A DNA stretch of 64,000 nucleotides from Selaginella moellendorffii. Taxonomy: Eukaryota; Streptophyta; Lycopodiopsida; Selaginellales; Selaginellaceae. Location of the stretch: positions 2,134,404 through 2,198,403 of the forward strand of contig NW_003314278.1 of the NCBI RefSeq assembly GCF_000143415.4, in the 5' to 3' direction. This document shows, one piece after another, positions 11,456 through 22,355 of this stretch; position 1 is the first letter of the stretch; each line of letters begins with the position of its first letter. Below the pieces are notes generated by a model that was given only the letters and a program-made list of their open reading frames with translations, was not told the origin of the DNA and searched no databases. Both the position numbers and the translations under genes were made by a program.

Positions 11456-12424
11456 TAAACACTCCTTAAGGATAATCAAATGTGCCCCTTATCTCCACCA
11501 ATATGAGTGCATGGAATATAGAAAGAGAATATAGAAACTGTGTATATCAATTAGTCCAAAAACCTTATTTTATATACAAGATTGAAACTAAATCCGATGG
11601 CTACCAAAATCCCACTACACTAATATTAGTATATAACATCATAACTGTACACTTGGACCACACATGGTTAATTTTATATTCTATATATTTTACTAGTATA
11701 TAGATTAGTATTAGATTGGTAAAGATTAGTATTGATTACAATTTTAGCATTAAACTTATACTAGATAAAGGAGGTTTAATACTTCCTAGTATATTATAGG
11801 AAGTTTAATACTTATACTAAAGTATGTTCTATTATATTCTTTGTAAGGAAGTATAGGAACATGTAGGTTAGTATATTAAGTATGCTATACTAATACTTCC
11901 AATACTACCTATTCCTAGTATCTAGAGTATACTAGGAAATGTTTTATATTAAAGGAACCTTAATACTTATACTAGATAAAGGAAGTTTAATACTAAAATT
12001 TAATTTATTCAACTCTTACAGCTTCCAGACTCTTACATTTCCTTAAAGTACTTGTTATTTTTTGGAATGCCTAATCAAACCTTTATGGCAATGGATATAC
12101 CTAGAATATGCTTAAATATCATTTAGATTCATCTTGTATTTATAATTGTATAAATACAATTATAAACACTTATATATAGGAAGTGTTTGTATTTCTAAAT
12201 ACTTCCTAGTATATTCTACTTTACTTTACTCTTTAATAAGATTAGTCTTGTGCTTATAAATCATAAATATATTTTAGAATTATAAACTTACAATTATATT
12301 AATAAATAGAAATAATACTACTATTAAGTAAACCAAGCATTAATATTTTTAATTATTTAAATCTAAATTATCACTAATTAAAATTTCATTGAGCTAATAA
12401 ATATGTATATTTCATATATTCTCT
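11456..12424. other. Very A/T-rich LTR-like spacer between inverted gypsy fragments
   Basis: Contains repeated short words such as TACTAGATAAAGG and CCTAGTATA. Its edges (11500-11545 minus strand, 12390-12447 plus strand) share a segment of about 40 bp that also occurs near 37230-37290. That suggests LTR ends of one gypsy family. Confidence 0.4.
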
Positions 12425-12679
12425 TTCCATATTCCATACACTCACATTGGTAAAAATGAGGGGCAATTTTCATTGTCCTTAAAGAGTGTTTACGTTTAGG
12501 ATTTTTTGTTTAAATCTAGCTTTTGCATTGTTTAGATCTCCCTTTCCATTTCTTTTCTTTTTTTTTTTGTCTTTTTCATTCATTTTCATAGCAAAGTAAC
12601 AATCTTCTCCTCCTTTGACTTTGAAGCAGTAGTTGATGCAATTACTTGATGCTATACGATTGTAATTGAACAACCAAAC

Positions 12680-13060
12680 TTAGTTGATGGTGGCATTCAT
12701 GACACATGGTACACCTCCTTTTGTTCTTGTTGCTAATCCTTATGTCTGGTCGGAGTTCTTCCATGGGAATCCTAAGGATGATGTGTATTATTAGTTTGAT
12801 TACTTCACAATGATTGTACATATAATTTTTGAGATGATGCCTGATGTTTGCATGAGTTTTTTATGTGTCTCCAAGGAACAGCACTACAGTGGTATAATGG
12901 TTTGAGTATAACCACTCGTAAGGATTGGAGTATTCTCTTGGACGTCTTCAAATGCACATTTGGACATATCGACAATTGTGATAATGCCTTCCAACACTTG
13001 CATCGTTTTTGTCAAGGGCCATTTGAGTTGGTGATGCAATTTGGCATTTGTTTTTGAAGC
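12680..13060 (+). pseudogene. Decayed Ty3/gypsy-type gag fragment
   Basis: The frame 12848-13057 has ALQWYNGL followed by W..LLDVFKCTFGHIDNCD and QGPFELVMQF, a gypsy capsid signature. It is the same family as the minus-strand fragment at 10676-11218. It lies just upstream of TIR transposon copy B. The pol remnant at 34.5-37.2 kb on the same strand may be its continuation, split by that insertion. Confidence 0.55.
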
Positions 13061-13562
13061 CTCTTACTTTGTGCGGAGCCAAATATATTAAAGCGAATCA
13101 AGTTAGGAATGTTGTAGCCAACACTTTGTCAAAATTTAGTAGGACTTAAGCATGTACTTGCTCTAACTACCCTTAATGATGCTCTTGCAAGGTTTCCTGT
13201 TACTAACAATGGCACTATTGGCTTTGAGAATGGGGACGTTTACAGAAGGGGTTATAGACTCTAGAGAGAGGATCTCTTTCGGAGCTACAGCAGGGGCTAG
13301 AGTGGGAGTCCCAATGATCGGCAGAGTCGTGGATGAAGTCGGTCTCCTAAGCTCACGGGCGATTCCTTGACAGCTATGGAGTCGCCAACGATGGTGGCTA
13401 GGCGAGATCATTCGATCGATCAGGGACGCAAACACAGCAGCTCATTTCTTTTGAGAACCAACGGAGCGCACCAAAAGTTTGATTTTGAACCCTAAAAGCT
13501 CAATCAACGGCTCAGATTTAGGTTCGCTTAACATATATGTATGTTTTTAGGGTTCTAGCCAC
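13061..13562. other. Flank of copy B, no gene seen
   Basis: No convincing ORF. The last four bases (13559-13562, CCAC) recur directly after the element at 33534-33537 and are the putative target-site duplication. Confidence 0.5.
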
Positions 13563-13586
13563 AAGCTTTATTTCGTTAAAGTGGGA
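13563..13586 (+). repeat. 5' terminal inverted repeat of copy B
   Basis: Matches the inverted 3' ends of both copies (33510-33533 and 4263-4286) with one mismatch. Confidence 0.8.
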
Positions 13587-14507
13587 TTTATTCAGTAAAA
13601 TGGGATTAGGTACAAATTTTCAAGTATTTGAAAATGACGTGAAATTATATATTTTTTGTCCAGGGGCTAGACATATCTGGGACATGGTGACTAGCGCAGT
13701 GACTTTATGTCCAGACTAAGTCCATCTGGTTGTATAATAAATCTCATTGTCAAGGTGAACAAGCCGAATCTGAAGCTAAAGAAGAGCGATGGCATGCGCG
13801 CACACACTATTTGTTTGCTCATTGAGCGTGTGGTGAGCTTTCCAAGATGAACGTCATTCCTATTAGCCAAACATATAACTTAATGATGAGAACATTTAGA
13901 TATTATTCAATGTTATCTTTTTCTAACGAATCTAATTGTGAAGGTGTAGCAAGAGGCATTGCTAGTCTGGAGAAGTCATTTAACTCATTTGACCCTTAGT
14001 GTATTTTCATGAAACTAAATAACATTCATATTATTAAGGAATTTCTCTAGTACCTTTTTTTTACGACATAGAGGCTTGCATTTCTTTCAAAGGTGATTTA
14101 GTAAAAGGCCTGAGGGCACATGCCATTCTATTTCTCAGACCGGTATTAAGATATACTAGTGCAAAGGGAAAAAGGTATTTGGTGATCAAGTAAATGGCAT
14201 GAGGGCACACGCCATTATAAGCCTAAGCGCTAGTGGACACCTCCTTTTTGGTGTCACGCCTCACGCCATCACGCCATGCCATCACGCCTCCTCTGATTCA
14301 GATTCGGATTGTTCACCTTGAAATAAAATACATTAAAAACTTAGTAAAGGAATATTAATGAATCTCACCTTGAACCCGGGTTATGAATGCTCTTGCTGCA
14401 TCTCTTGCATGGTCTGGCAAGGTGATGGTGGCACTCTGCTTCCGCATCCAACCATGCACAACATTATCCACCGATATGCTCATGCTGGGATCCCTTGGAT
14501 TCAGCAC
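13587..14507. other. Left non-coding arm of copy B
   Basis: Contains a full palindrome at 14193-14216, a half-motif near 14107-14123, and a cluster of CACGCC/GCCAT words at 14250-14290. No coding signal beyond the possible 3' end of the transposase gene. Confidence 0.5.
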
Positions 14508-17423
14508 CTATCTCTTTTCTAGGCAATCCTTCGTATATCCGGAACTTGGCTTGAACCACTCCACAGTTACATTGAAGGAGTTAGTTTCCGCGTCCTCCTC
14601 TGCATCAGTGATGCAGCGCCCCACCCATATCATTTGTTTTTTATTACTGGGTCTGACAAGCACGACCATTCCTTTGCAGACCTGTACTAGATTGAATGCT
14701 GAATCCGGCTTCTTGTTCCTCGGCCCATAATAGTGATCCTCAACATCGTTATCTGTCACTGCATTTCCAGAGGACATTGTTCCGCTACTATCTGGTGCTC
14801 TAGGTTCTGGCCAAAAGGACTCTTCCAATTCTTCATATACAACCGGCCCATTTTGGATAGCAGATATAATCTTCTCCCAGTATTCGAGCAAAAGCTTGCA
14901 CCTCTTAAAATAGGATTCTCCACCAAACACCAACCCCCTCTTCCAGAAGGCAATATGCTGTCTAATCCCGGCCACTATACTTTCCTGGTCTTTGAGTCTA
15001 TCCGGGTGCATCGGCCGTGAGGAATCCTGAGGAATCATAGGTTCCCCAGTTATGGGATCTCTCTTGAAGAGTTCAATGCCATCCACTGGCAGCCACAGTG
15101 TGTCCCATTCTCTCATCTTGTACCTCATCACTAGAGCACCGTCACGCATGCTGAAATGAAACTGAAGAGGCTTGGAGTGGCCAATCAGCATTTTGGATCC
15201 GTCCCTGATGTAGCCTCTTACAAACCCCTTAAAGTCTTGAACCTCTGTCACAAGTGCAGCTTCAACAGTGCCTTTGATGCAATTTTGGAATTCATCGTAG
15301 AGTTGTGGGAGGGTGAGGACATTGGATCGCCGGAGGGACTCTGCCAGGTGACTGAACATGGCATCAACGCCTTCATGAGTGTGCCCAACCATAAGAAAGC
15401 CAAGTGTAACCGTTTCAAATATGCCTTTGGCAACAAGCATCGCCAAGTACGCGAAGACGTACATGTTTTTGTTCTCACTGCCAGCATTGTCTGTTTGGAG
15501 CAGAAGATGGGGTGGAAGGCCACATCGGCCGCAAGAACTTCCTTGAGATTTTGCTTCGTTTGGATGAGGCTGTGCATTCACCGGGCGACCAGCCTCATCG
15601 GAATGGCATGAGGCCTCACGTGATAACCCTACAATCTGACGGCCAACATATTCACTGGGATGGCATGGGGCCCCACGCAATACTGCAAGCCTTTGCTCCT
15701 CCTCCAGCTGAACCCTGTATGGGGTTCGATCGACAAGGGCCTTATGCAAGGGTTGGCCGTTCAGCTCAGTCTGCGCACTTTGCAGAGACCTTAAGTGTTT
15801 TGCTAGGGACGCAATCATCATGTTTGCACCCCCACCACCCCATAGAGGTACAAAGAAGTTCCCATAGTTCTGGGCACCATGCCCATGAGCGATTATGCCA
15901 AACAGAGACACAGGCAGCTGCATGGATGAAGAGATTGCCTTGGGGGCAGGATTGAGTTGAGGTAAGCACGTCTTTTTCTGGTCCATTTTGTCGTGGATGA
16001 TGCAGAGGTAAGAGTTAGGTCTCTCCATGGAGAGAATTCTGTTATGATAATATGCAGTCCTGCAGCTTCTCTGCTCGATGTTGTGGTCGAGCCGCCTTCT
16101 AACCAACGTCTCTCACTCTTGAGCGCTGCAAGAATTCTTCGACAAAGCCATTTTGATAGCAGTGCACTCGTCACACTTTGAAAAGCTGGAGTACTTTCCT
16201 ATACTCACATCCCTGAACCTGTTGCTCCACAATCTACTAAATCTAGATTGGCTCAGCTTCCTGTAGCCATTACTCTGGAGTTCCCAATTCACATCTTCCA
16301 ATATGGCCCCCTTGGTATACATGGAAGGGAGAACTCGTTGGGTGTCTCGTGTTCCATCTTCCAAGAGGCGGGTTTTATGTGGTTGCTGCTCGCTACATGT
16401 CTCGACAAACCTCTTGAAGATTGCCTCTCCATATACAACATGACCCTTAGTTTTGTGTGTACCGTCGTTCCCATGGACTGCCTGTTGAACCCTTTGTTCT
16501 TCGAACTCAGTTTTGATTCTGTAGAATGTGCTTTGAGAGACTCCATAAATGATTCTCCATGCCTTCATGCAGACCAAACCCCTCTGGAAGACCATGCCCC
16601 CCACCTGATGTTCTGAAGCATCAACAGATGACCGTAATGCCTCATACACAAAATTGCGAGCTGCCTTCTAGGACAATGTCTTGTATCTTGCTCTCTCCTC
16701 TTCAATAGCATCTCAATCAGCATGTTGACAGCACCTCCTCTTGCAACAAGCAACTGTCGAGACCATTCGAACCTCCATCGCCATTTTCTGCCTTTTCGGT
16801 TCGTTGCTCAGATCCCTTTGGCTGCGCTGTAGGAAGGTATACTTTCTTTTCCCATGAAGAGATGTTCTGTCATCAGTTGTAGTGGTGTTTGATTGTGAAT
16901 CCTTCACATTCTCAAACACTAAATGCCTCAATTTCCACCGCACAATGCTTCCAATAGTCAGACTGTTTTCTTCTGTGTCAACAACCTTTAAAATCGCAAC
17001 TCCAATATTATCCCAGCCCAATTCTTGATTAGCAACCGCATCTCTTGGATCGACAACTGTGGCTAAGCCCTCAGCTACCACCTCCCCCTCGGGGTTGTTT
17101 AGAAACACCTTTTCCTGAATCCATGTAGCACGGTTCTTAAGATCCACGGAGGGAACATGCGTCGCACTTGCGCTGTCCCCAACATTTGCTTTCTTCTGCA
17201 GATTTTTCAAGGCAACAACAACATTTACCCCGACGACCATCTCTCCTCGTTCAATAGCGACCACATTCCCATCGAAGACAGTCTCTACTGATACAGCAGC
17301 ATTGCCTTCCCCAAGCCTTTGACAGTGTATAACAAAGTTCCGATCCATAGACACAAGGGTCCCTTTTGCAACTCTCTTCCCACCATTCAAAATCTAAACC
17401 TTTTCCCCAACCCTGAAGGCCAT
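14508..17423 (-). pseudogene. Transposase-like gene (DUF8039-like repeats plus DUF7869-type core), inactivated
   Basis: Start ATG at 17423 (MAFRVGEKV). One frame runs to 14508 and is broken by four stops: TAG 17394-17396, TGA 16713-16715, TAG 16668-16670 and TGA 16113-16115. The N-terminal third has two related blocks (around RVAKG...HCQRLGEGNAAVSV and EVVAEG...ANQELGWDNIGVAI) that resemble plant DUF8039. The middle has FSKCDECTAIK, a possible zinc site. The C-terminal half has the series CIIHDKMDQKKTCLPQL, SLFGIIAHGHG, LLLQTDNAGSENKN, VGHTHEGVDAMF, which I recognise as the DUF7869 type, considered RNase H-like. Members usually have HTHED; here the last acidic residue is Gly. Two palindromes (15602-15625, 15659-15682) lie inside the frame, probably within an unspliced intron. 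Family names are from memory and unverified. Confidence 0.65.
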
Positions 17424-17565
17424 TCTGAAAGTGCAGAAAAGAAGTTAAGACCATACAAAAAATGATTGGAGAATGGCATAAATCATAACATACCAAATAG
17501 CATGAGGCCACATACCATTATTCAAACATGCTATTGACACCCACGTGAAATTTCGCATTCACAAA

Positions 17566-17589
17566 ATTGGCATGAGGCCTCATGCCATC
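17566..17589 (+). repeat. 24-bp element palindrome
   Basis: Left arm TTGGCATGAGG, right arm CCTCATGCCAT; close to a perfect inverted repeat. Confidence 0.75.
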
Positions 17590-17663
17590 TTGATATACAC
17601 ACAGCTGCAGGCAAGTAAAAACATACATGACAATACGCTAGCCATGAAATTGCAAGGGCCCAA

Positions 17664-17687
17664 GATGGCATGTGGCCTCATGCCATT
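17664..17687 (+). repeat. 24-bp element palindrome
   Basis: Arms GATGGCATG and CATGCCATT around a TGGCCT core. Confidence 0.75.
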
Positions 17688-17786
17688 TCTAAATGTGGTC
17701 GTAAGCCATTCCATGGTGAACATACCAGGAAGCACAAGTGCCGAATATCAAGAGGAAGCGGTAGCCACACCAAAGACAGTGCCGCT

Positions 17787-17900
17787 CGCAACACCGCAAC
17801 TACTCGTAGCGCCGCTCGCAACACCACAACTGCTCGTAGCGCCGCTCGCACAAACTGCCACTCGCATAAACTGCTGCTCGCAATGGCACTCGCAATGCCG
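17787..17900 (+). repeat. Short tandem repeat, about 30-bp unit
   Basis: Unit around GCCGCTCGCAACACC followed by a CTCGTA segment, two good copies and further degraded ones. Confidence 0.5.
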
Positions 17901-19207
17901 CAACCGCTTGTAGACGCATAAACCATAGCTCACAACGCCGCTTACACAAGCAATGCTCACTGCGCTCAGCGGAACCAAGAACACGGCGCACAAAAATGAT
18001 AGACCTAGGAATGAGTTCGAGAATTCAAAAATAACACACGCTTGAACGTCACATCAAATCCTTTGACAAACCAGATCTTATGATTCCTCTGACAAATTTC
18101 AAACTGAGTAGCTTCTAGACTTTGCTGTCGGAGGTTGAACTTTGTCACATCATGTCCTTGCCTCGATCCAGCTGTGCCATGTCAGTGATTCGAACTTTGC
18201 CATGCTGTGCCAGCGATCCTCGCCAAGATTATTTGCCGTGTAAAGGAATAATTATGCTGTGTGTGTACGTCCATTTATGGCAATATAAGGCCACACACCA
18301 TTCAAAGAATAATGCTAGTCGAGCATTTTTTGGTGCATTTTTGGGTTCAAAATTGCATGAGCCCACACGCTATAAAGTTTACCTATACCAAAAATAGAAA
18401 CAACTTTATTTACTTGGGAATTTAAGTGGTTGAGGCATTTTTAAACTTACAAACACATGCCCTACTTACATTCCTTTGGTTGCTTAAAATTCAAAAATAT
18501 TATAAACCTTTCTTTTTGCATTTTCAATGTTTTCAATTATGGTTTTTGATTTTCGCAGGACCAGTCTAGTAATCTATTTGCATCCTGTCATGTTTATAGC
18601 TAGCTTTCATTTGTCCTCTTCGCTAGCCTAAGATACATCTGCTCGGCATCTGCCTCTTACAGCATTTGCCCAAAAAGGGCATCTTTCTTCACGCAGCATT
18701 TGCCACATGTTTAGGGTTTAGGTTTTAGGGTCTAGCAATTCAGTAGCTTGATAAACATGCAAATACAGAACTTTATGCAAAATCCTTTGATATGTCACAA
18801 TGCCCCTAGGACTATAAACACATTTCAATAGAGAGGGTCCTTTCATTTTATAACTCCTTACGTAGATCTTGGTGAAACCAGAGTTAGTGAAGTTGGTTTC
18901 TTGTGATTCCGCATCTGATTGTGATGTCCCTTTGTAGTGTCGATAGAAAGGTCAATGCACACCAAACTGTAGAATCTTGGAGCAAAATAACAGTCGGATC
19001 TATGGCAAATGCCCCTGAAACATTGTAAGGCTTGTGTGGTCTTATGTGGTATTCGATTGAGATGCTTCTTTGCAGGGTCATCAAGAAGGACATTGTATAC
19101 CATTCTGTAAAATCTAGTTGCGATCTAACGGTTGGATCTCCAGAAAACTCAAAACAATCTCGCGCATGTCAGAATATTCTAGGAATATACTCCTATGTGC
19201 CCCTGAA

Positions 19208-19231
19208 AATGGCATGCGGCCCCACGCCATT
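19208..19231 (+). repeat. 24-bp element palindrome
   Basis: Arms AATGGCATG and CACGCCATT, core CGGCCC. Confidence 0.75.
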
Positions 19232-20737
19232 CAAAAGATAACGCCAGATGACACCGAGCATTTTTTGGTGCATTTTTTGGGATCAAAATTGCATGAGCCC
19301 ACACGCTTGAATGTCATATCAAATCCTCTGACAATATATTTAGCTGAACATCTGGCATTTTTGGAAATACAAGATGCTTTGGAATATCCAATCATGCATG
19401 GTATAAATATAGCAAGGGTATTAAATGATATCCCAATCATGATCTTTCTTTTGGATTTCGCGTGCATGCAGTCTGAGGAATGATGACGTTGCGGATTTCT
19501 TTTGGATTTCACGTGCATGCGCGCGGCGATCCAGAAATTAATGGTGGCACCCAAGTCCGAGGAATGATGACGTGGCGGGATTACCAACCGTCGTGACATT
19601 TCGCGCGTGTGAGGTTAGGTTTTGCATTTTGCTTCGTACTCGCGCTCGCATCACGCTCCCACTCGCGATCACGCTCACATTCGCGCTCATCTACCTTCTC
19701 TACAGGTTTCTCGTGTGCATCGGCGTCCACTCGCGCTTGCATCACACTCGCGCTCGCATCGCGCTCGTGTGCATCGGCGTCCACTTCAAGACACACCCAG
19801 TTTGTAACTTCGCCGCCAACTCCGCCGCCCACTCCGCCACCCACACGCAGCCCACTTGGCGTCCCGGGAGATTTCAGCGCCACTCTCCAACTGTAAGTGG
19901 CAAAGTAGCCTTGCTGCTACGATCCGCTGCACACACAGTGCACATTCGCCAGCGAGTCCGGTTGTCACGCCTCCATTCAGCTTCAAATGGTAAGTCTTTT
20001 AGGCCAAATAGAAAATGGCATGAGGCCACATGCCATTCAGTAGCAACATTGGCATGCACCGATTGGGCTCTCGAGTGCAGTCGGGTTACAGATGGCGTGT
20101 AGCCTCACGCCATCTTAGGATGCAGCCTCAAGACATCTGATGCAGTGGTGAATGGTGTGTGGCCTCACGTTATTTCCAGTTGCTAGCTTTTCATCTGTCA
20201 GCTCTAATTGTTGTGCATTTCTGAATAGGCGAGGAATTGCGTTCTTCTTCCAGCCACTGTCAATGTGGATGCAAAGAAGGGGGAGGAGTTCACCAGTTGG
20301 ACTTTCGGGATGGAAGGCGAGGATCTGAGGCTGTACAACACAGATGGTGGGAGAAAAGAATGCATGGGGATCCTCATCCAAGTGACAGACACTCCATGCA
20401 GTTCCATGCAAGAATATGGACTGGCACTTGTGGTAAAGACAGCGTCTGCCTTCAAGATCCACCTTGCACATCCTAGTGGCTTCCCAGAGGGGGGCAGTGG
20501 CTATGAGGAATTCCTAGAGGGAGCTAGGGAGAGGTTGTCCAGGAGGCCCACAATTTCAAAGACGCTGCGGGTCTATGAAGATCACATGGAATCCACGGAC
20601 CTCACCTACGGCGATGTTCAAAAACTATATTCCAACATTGAGCCGTTGAGAGTGCCTCCAGTTCGCGAAGCGAAGGGGAAGGGGGTCGATCTGGAAACTA
20701 CCCCAAAGCAGAAAAGGGTGGTCAAGCTCAAGCCGAC

Positions 20738-22355
20738 TGTGAGACACAAAATCCCTAGGCCCCAAAGTGGAGCCGGAAGGGCGCCACATGGTAGTGGCCG
20801 AAGCGAGAGCCAAACGAGCGTAACACGTTTGGACCAGAAGCTCCGACTTGAAAAGTCAAGAGCGGGAGTGGAACTCCCAACGAAGTGCTCGAGGAACGAG
20901 CACGAAGCGAGCAAAAGGCAAGGCTCCAAAAAGGGACCCAAAAGGACCAACACATGAGACGTGGGAGTGTCCGAGATGGACTCGAGTTAGAGTCCGAAGT
21001 GGAGTCCGAGATGGACTCGAGTTGGAGTCCGAAGTGGAGTCCGAGATGGACCCGAGTTGGAGTCCGAAGTGGAGTCCGAGGTGGACCCGAGATGGACCCG
21101 AGTTGGAGTCCGAAGTGGAGTCCGAGATGGACCCGAGATGGAGTCCGAGATGGAGTCCGAGATGGAGTCCGAAGTCGAGACCGAGACCGGGACCGAAACC
21201 GGGACCGAGACCGAGACCGAGACCGAGATCGGGACCGAGACCGAGATCGGGACCGAGACCGAGACCGAGGCCGAGGCCGAGACCAAGCCCGAGCCCGAGT
21301 CCGAGTTCGAGTCCGAATCCGAGTCCGAGTCCGAGTCCGAGTCCGAGTCCGGAGCCTGAGAGGGTGAAAGCCCAAAGCGTTCGTCTCCCAGATCCTGGGG
21401 GGTTTGGTGAGCCCCAAAAGTATAGTAGGGGGAGGACTGCAGTGAAGCCAGTTTGGCCAGGAAAGGCCAGTTTGGCCCAGGAAGGCCAGACCCAGTTTTG
21501 GGTGATGAGCTGCCCACTGGGAAGTCCAAGACTAGAGTGAACACAGACCGACAAGCGGGGTAGCTTGGTGAAGTGTTCAAGAGCCGGCTCTAGTTCCCCC
21601 GGGAGATCGACTGGCCGATGCTCCCAGTCCAAGTGTGGGTGGCACTACCTACTTGGATACCAGGTGTGGCTCAACGAAACCTCGCTCTAAGCCCATGGCT
21701 AGAGCACCTAAAGGCGAAAGGCGGGGAGAGTACCTAGGTGGCTCGCGTAAGGCCACGGTGTTCCGAAATGTTGTCCCAAAGGCCCAGACTGTGGAAAGGA
21801 AGAGGAGCAGTCCTCTGGGGTAGTGACCAAGGACACAGTCGTGTGGTGAGGAAGTCCCAGAGGACCGTGGGACTTAGTGGTCGGGCCTGTGGGTCTCGGT
21901 CCAGTGGCAGTGTTGGCAAACACGGCCAGGGGCAGAAAGGGACTTAGTGGGGACTGACAGAGCGATATTGGGGAAGGCTATTCCCCTTGTCGGTGGGCAT
22001 CCTAAGGATGCTAAGGAGTGGATCTGAGATGACCACTCACGGATGGTTTGCCTAGTCTTGGGGAGCCAAGACTGTGATGCAAGGGGTATTGGACTACCAG
22101 TGTGGCAAAGGTGAATGGGCATGGCCTTAGCGTAACGGGCCGAGATGTCAGTGGTACCTTTGGGTGTCGGTCATGGGATCGGACACGTGGAGCACTTGGA
22201 CCAAGTGCAAAGGTTGAGTGGCATGGATGCCATTCTCGGGGCTAGCAAGCCCCAAGTCCTAAATGGGACTTATGGAGGTTGTGAATGAGACTCCTCCAAG
22301 TGGTCGGAGGTGTGGTTAAGTGACTAAAGTAAAATGGAAAAATTAGTCGCTTACA
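20738..22355 (+). repeat. 5' LTR (1,618 bp)
   Basis: Matches 26450-28230. It contains a minisatellite of GAGTCC/GAGACC-type units at about 20970-21350. Long open frames in several directions (for example the minus-strand 20856-21632 frame, with Gly-Leu and Ser-Asp repeats) arise from the stop-free repeat and are not genes. Confidence 0.85.
20970..21352 (+). repeat. LTR minisatellite (5' copy)
   Basis: Interleaved GAGTCCGAGATG, GAGTCCGAAGTG and GACCCGAGTTG units that grade into GAGACC and then GAGTCC hexamers. Strand asymmetric (purine-rich on plus). Confidence 0.8.

Larger units (their letters stand above)
17424..19986. promoter_or_regulatory. Divergent intergenic region with palindrome cluster
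   Basis: Separates the minus-strand transposase gene from the plus-strand cargo gene, so both promoters should lie here. It holds palindromes at 17496-17519, 17566-17589, 17664-17687 and 19208-19231, partial ones near 18278-18303, 18353 and 19292, a tandem repeat near 17787-17900, and a direct repeat of about 75 bp (18301-18371 and 19230-19308). 19600-19900 is rich in GCGCTCGC words; reading frames there are low complexity. No TATA box is certain. Confidence 0.45.

Noticed and set aside
17787-17900. CRISPR-like array
   Set aside because: Units are contiguous and diverged with no unique spacers, and the context is a plant transposon.
19572-20102. 176-codon Arg/Leu/His-rich frame before the cargo gene
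   Set aside because: It runs through GCGCTCGC simple repeats and across a splice donor and palindrome; no domain.
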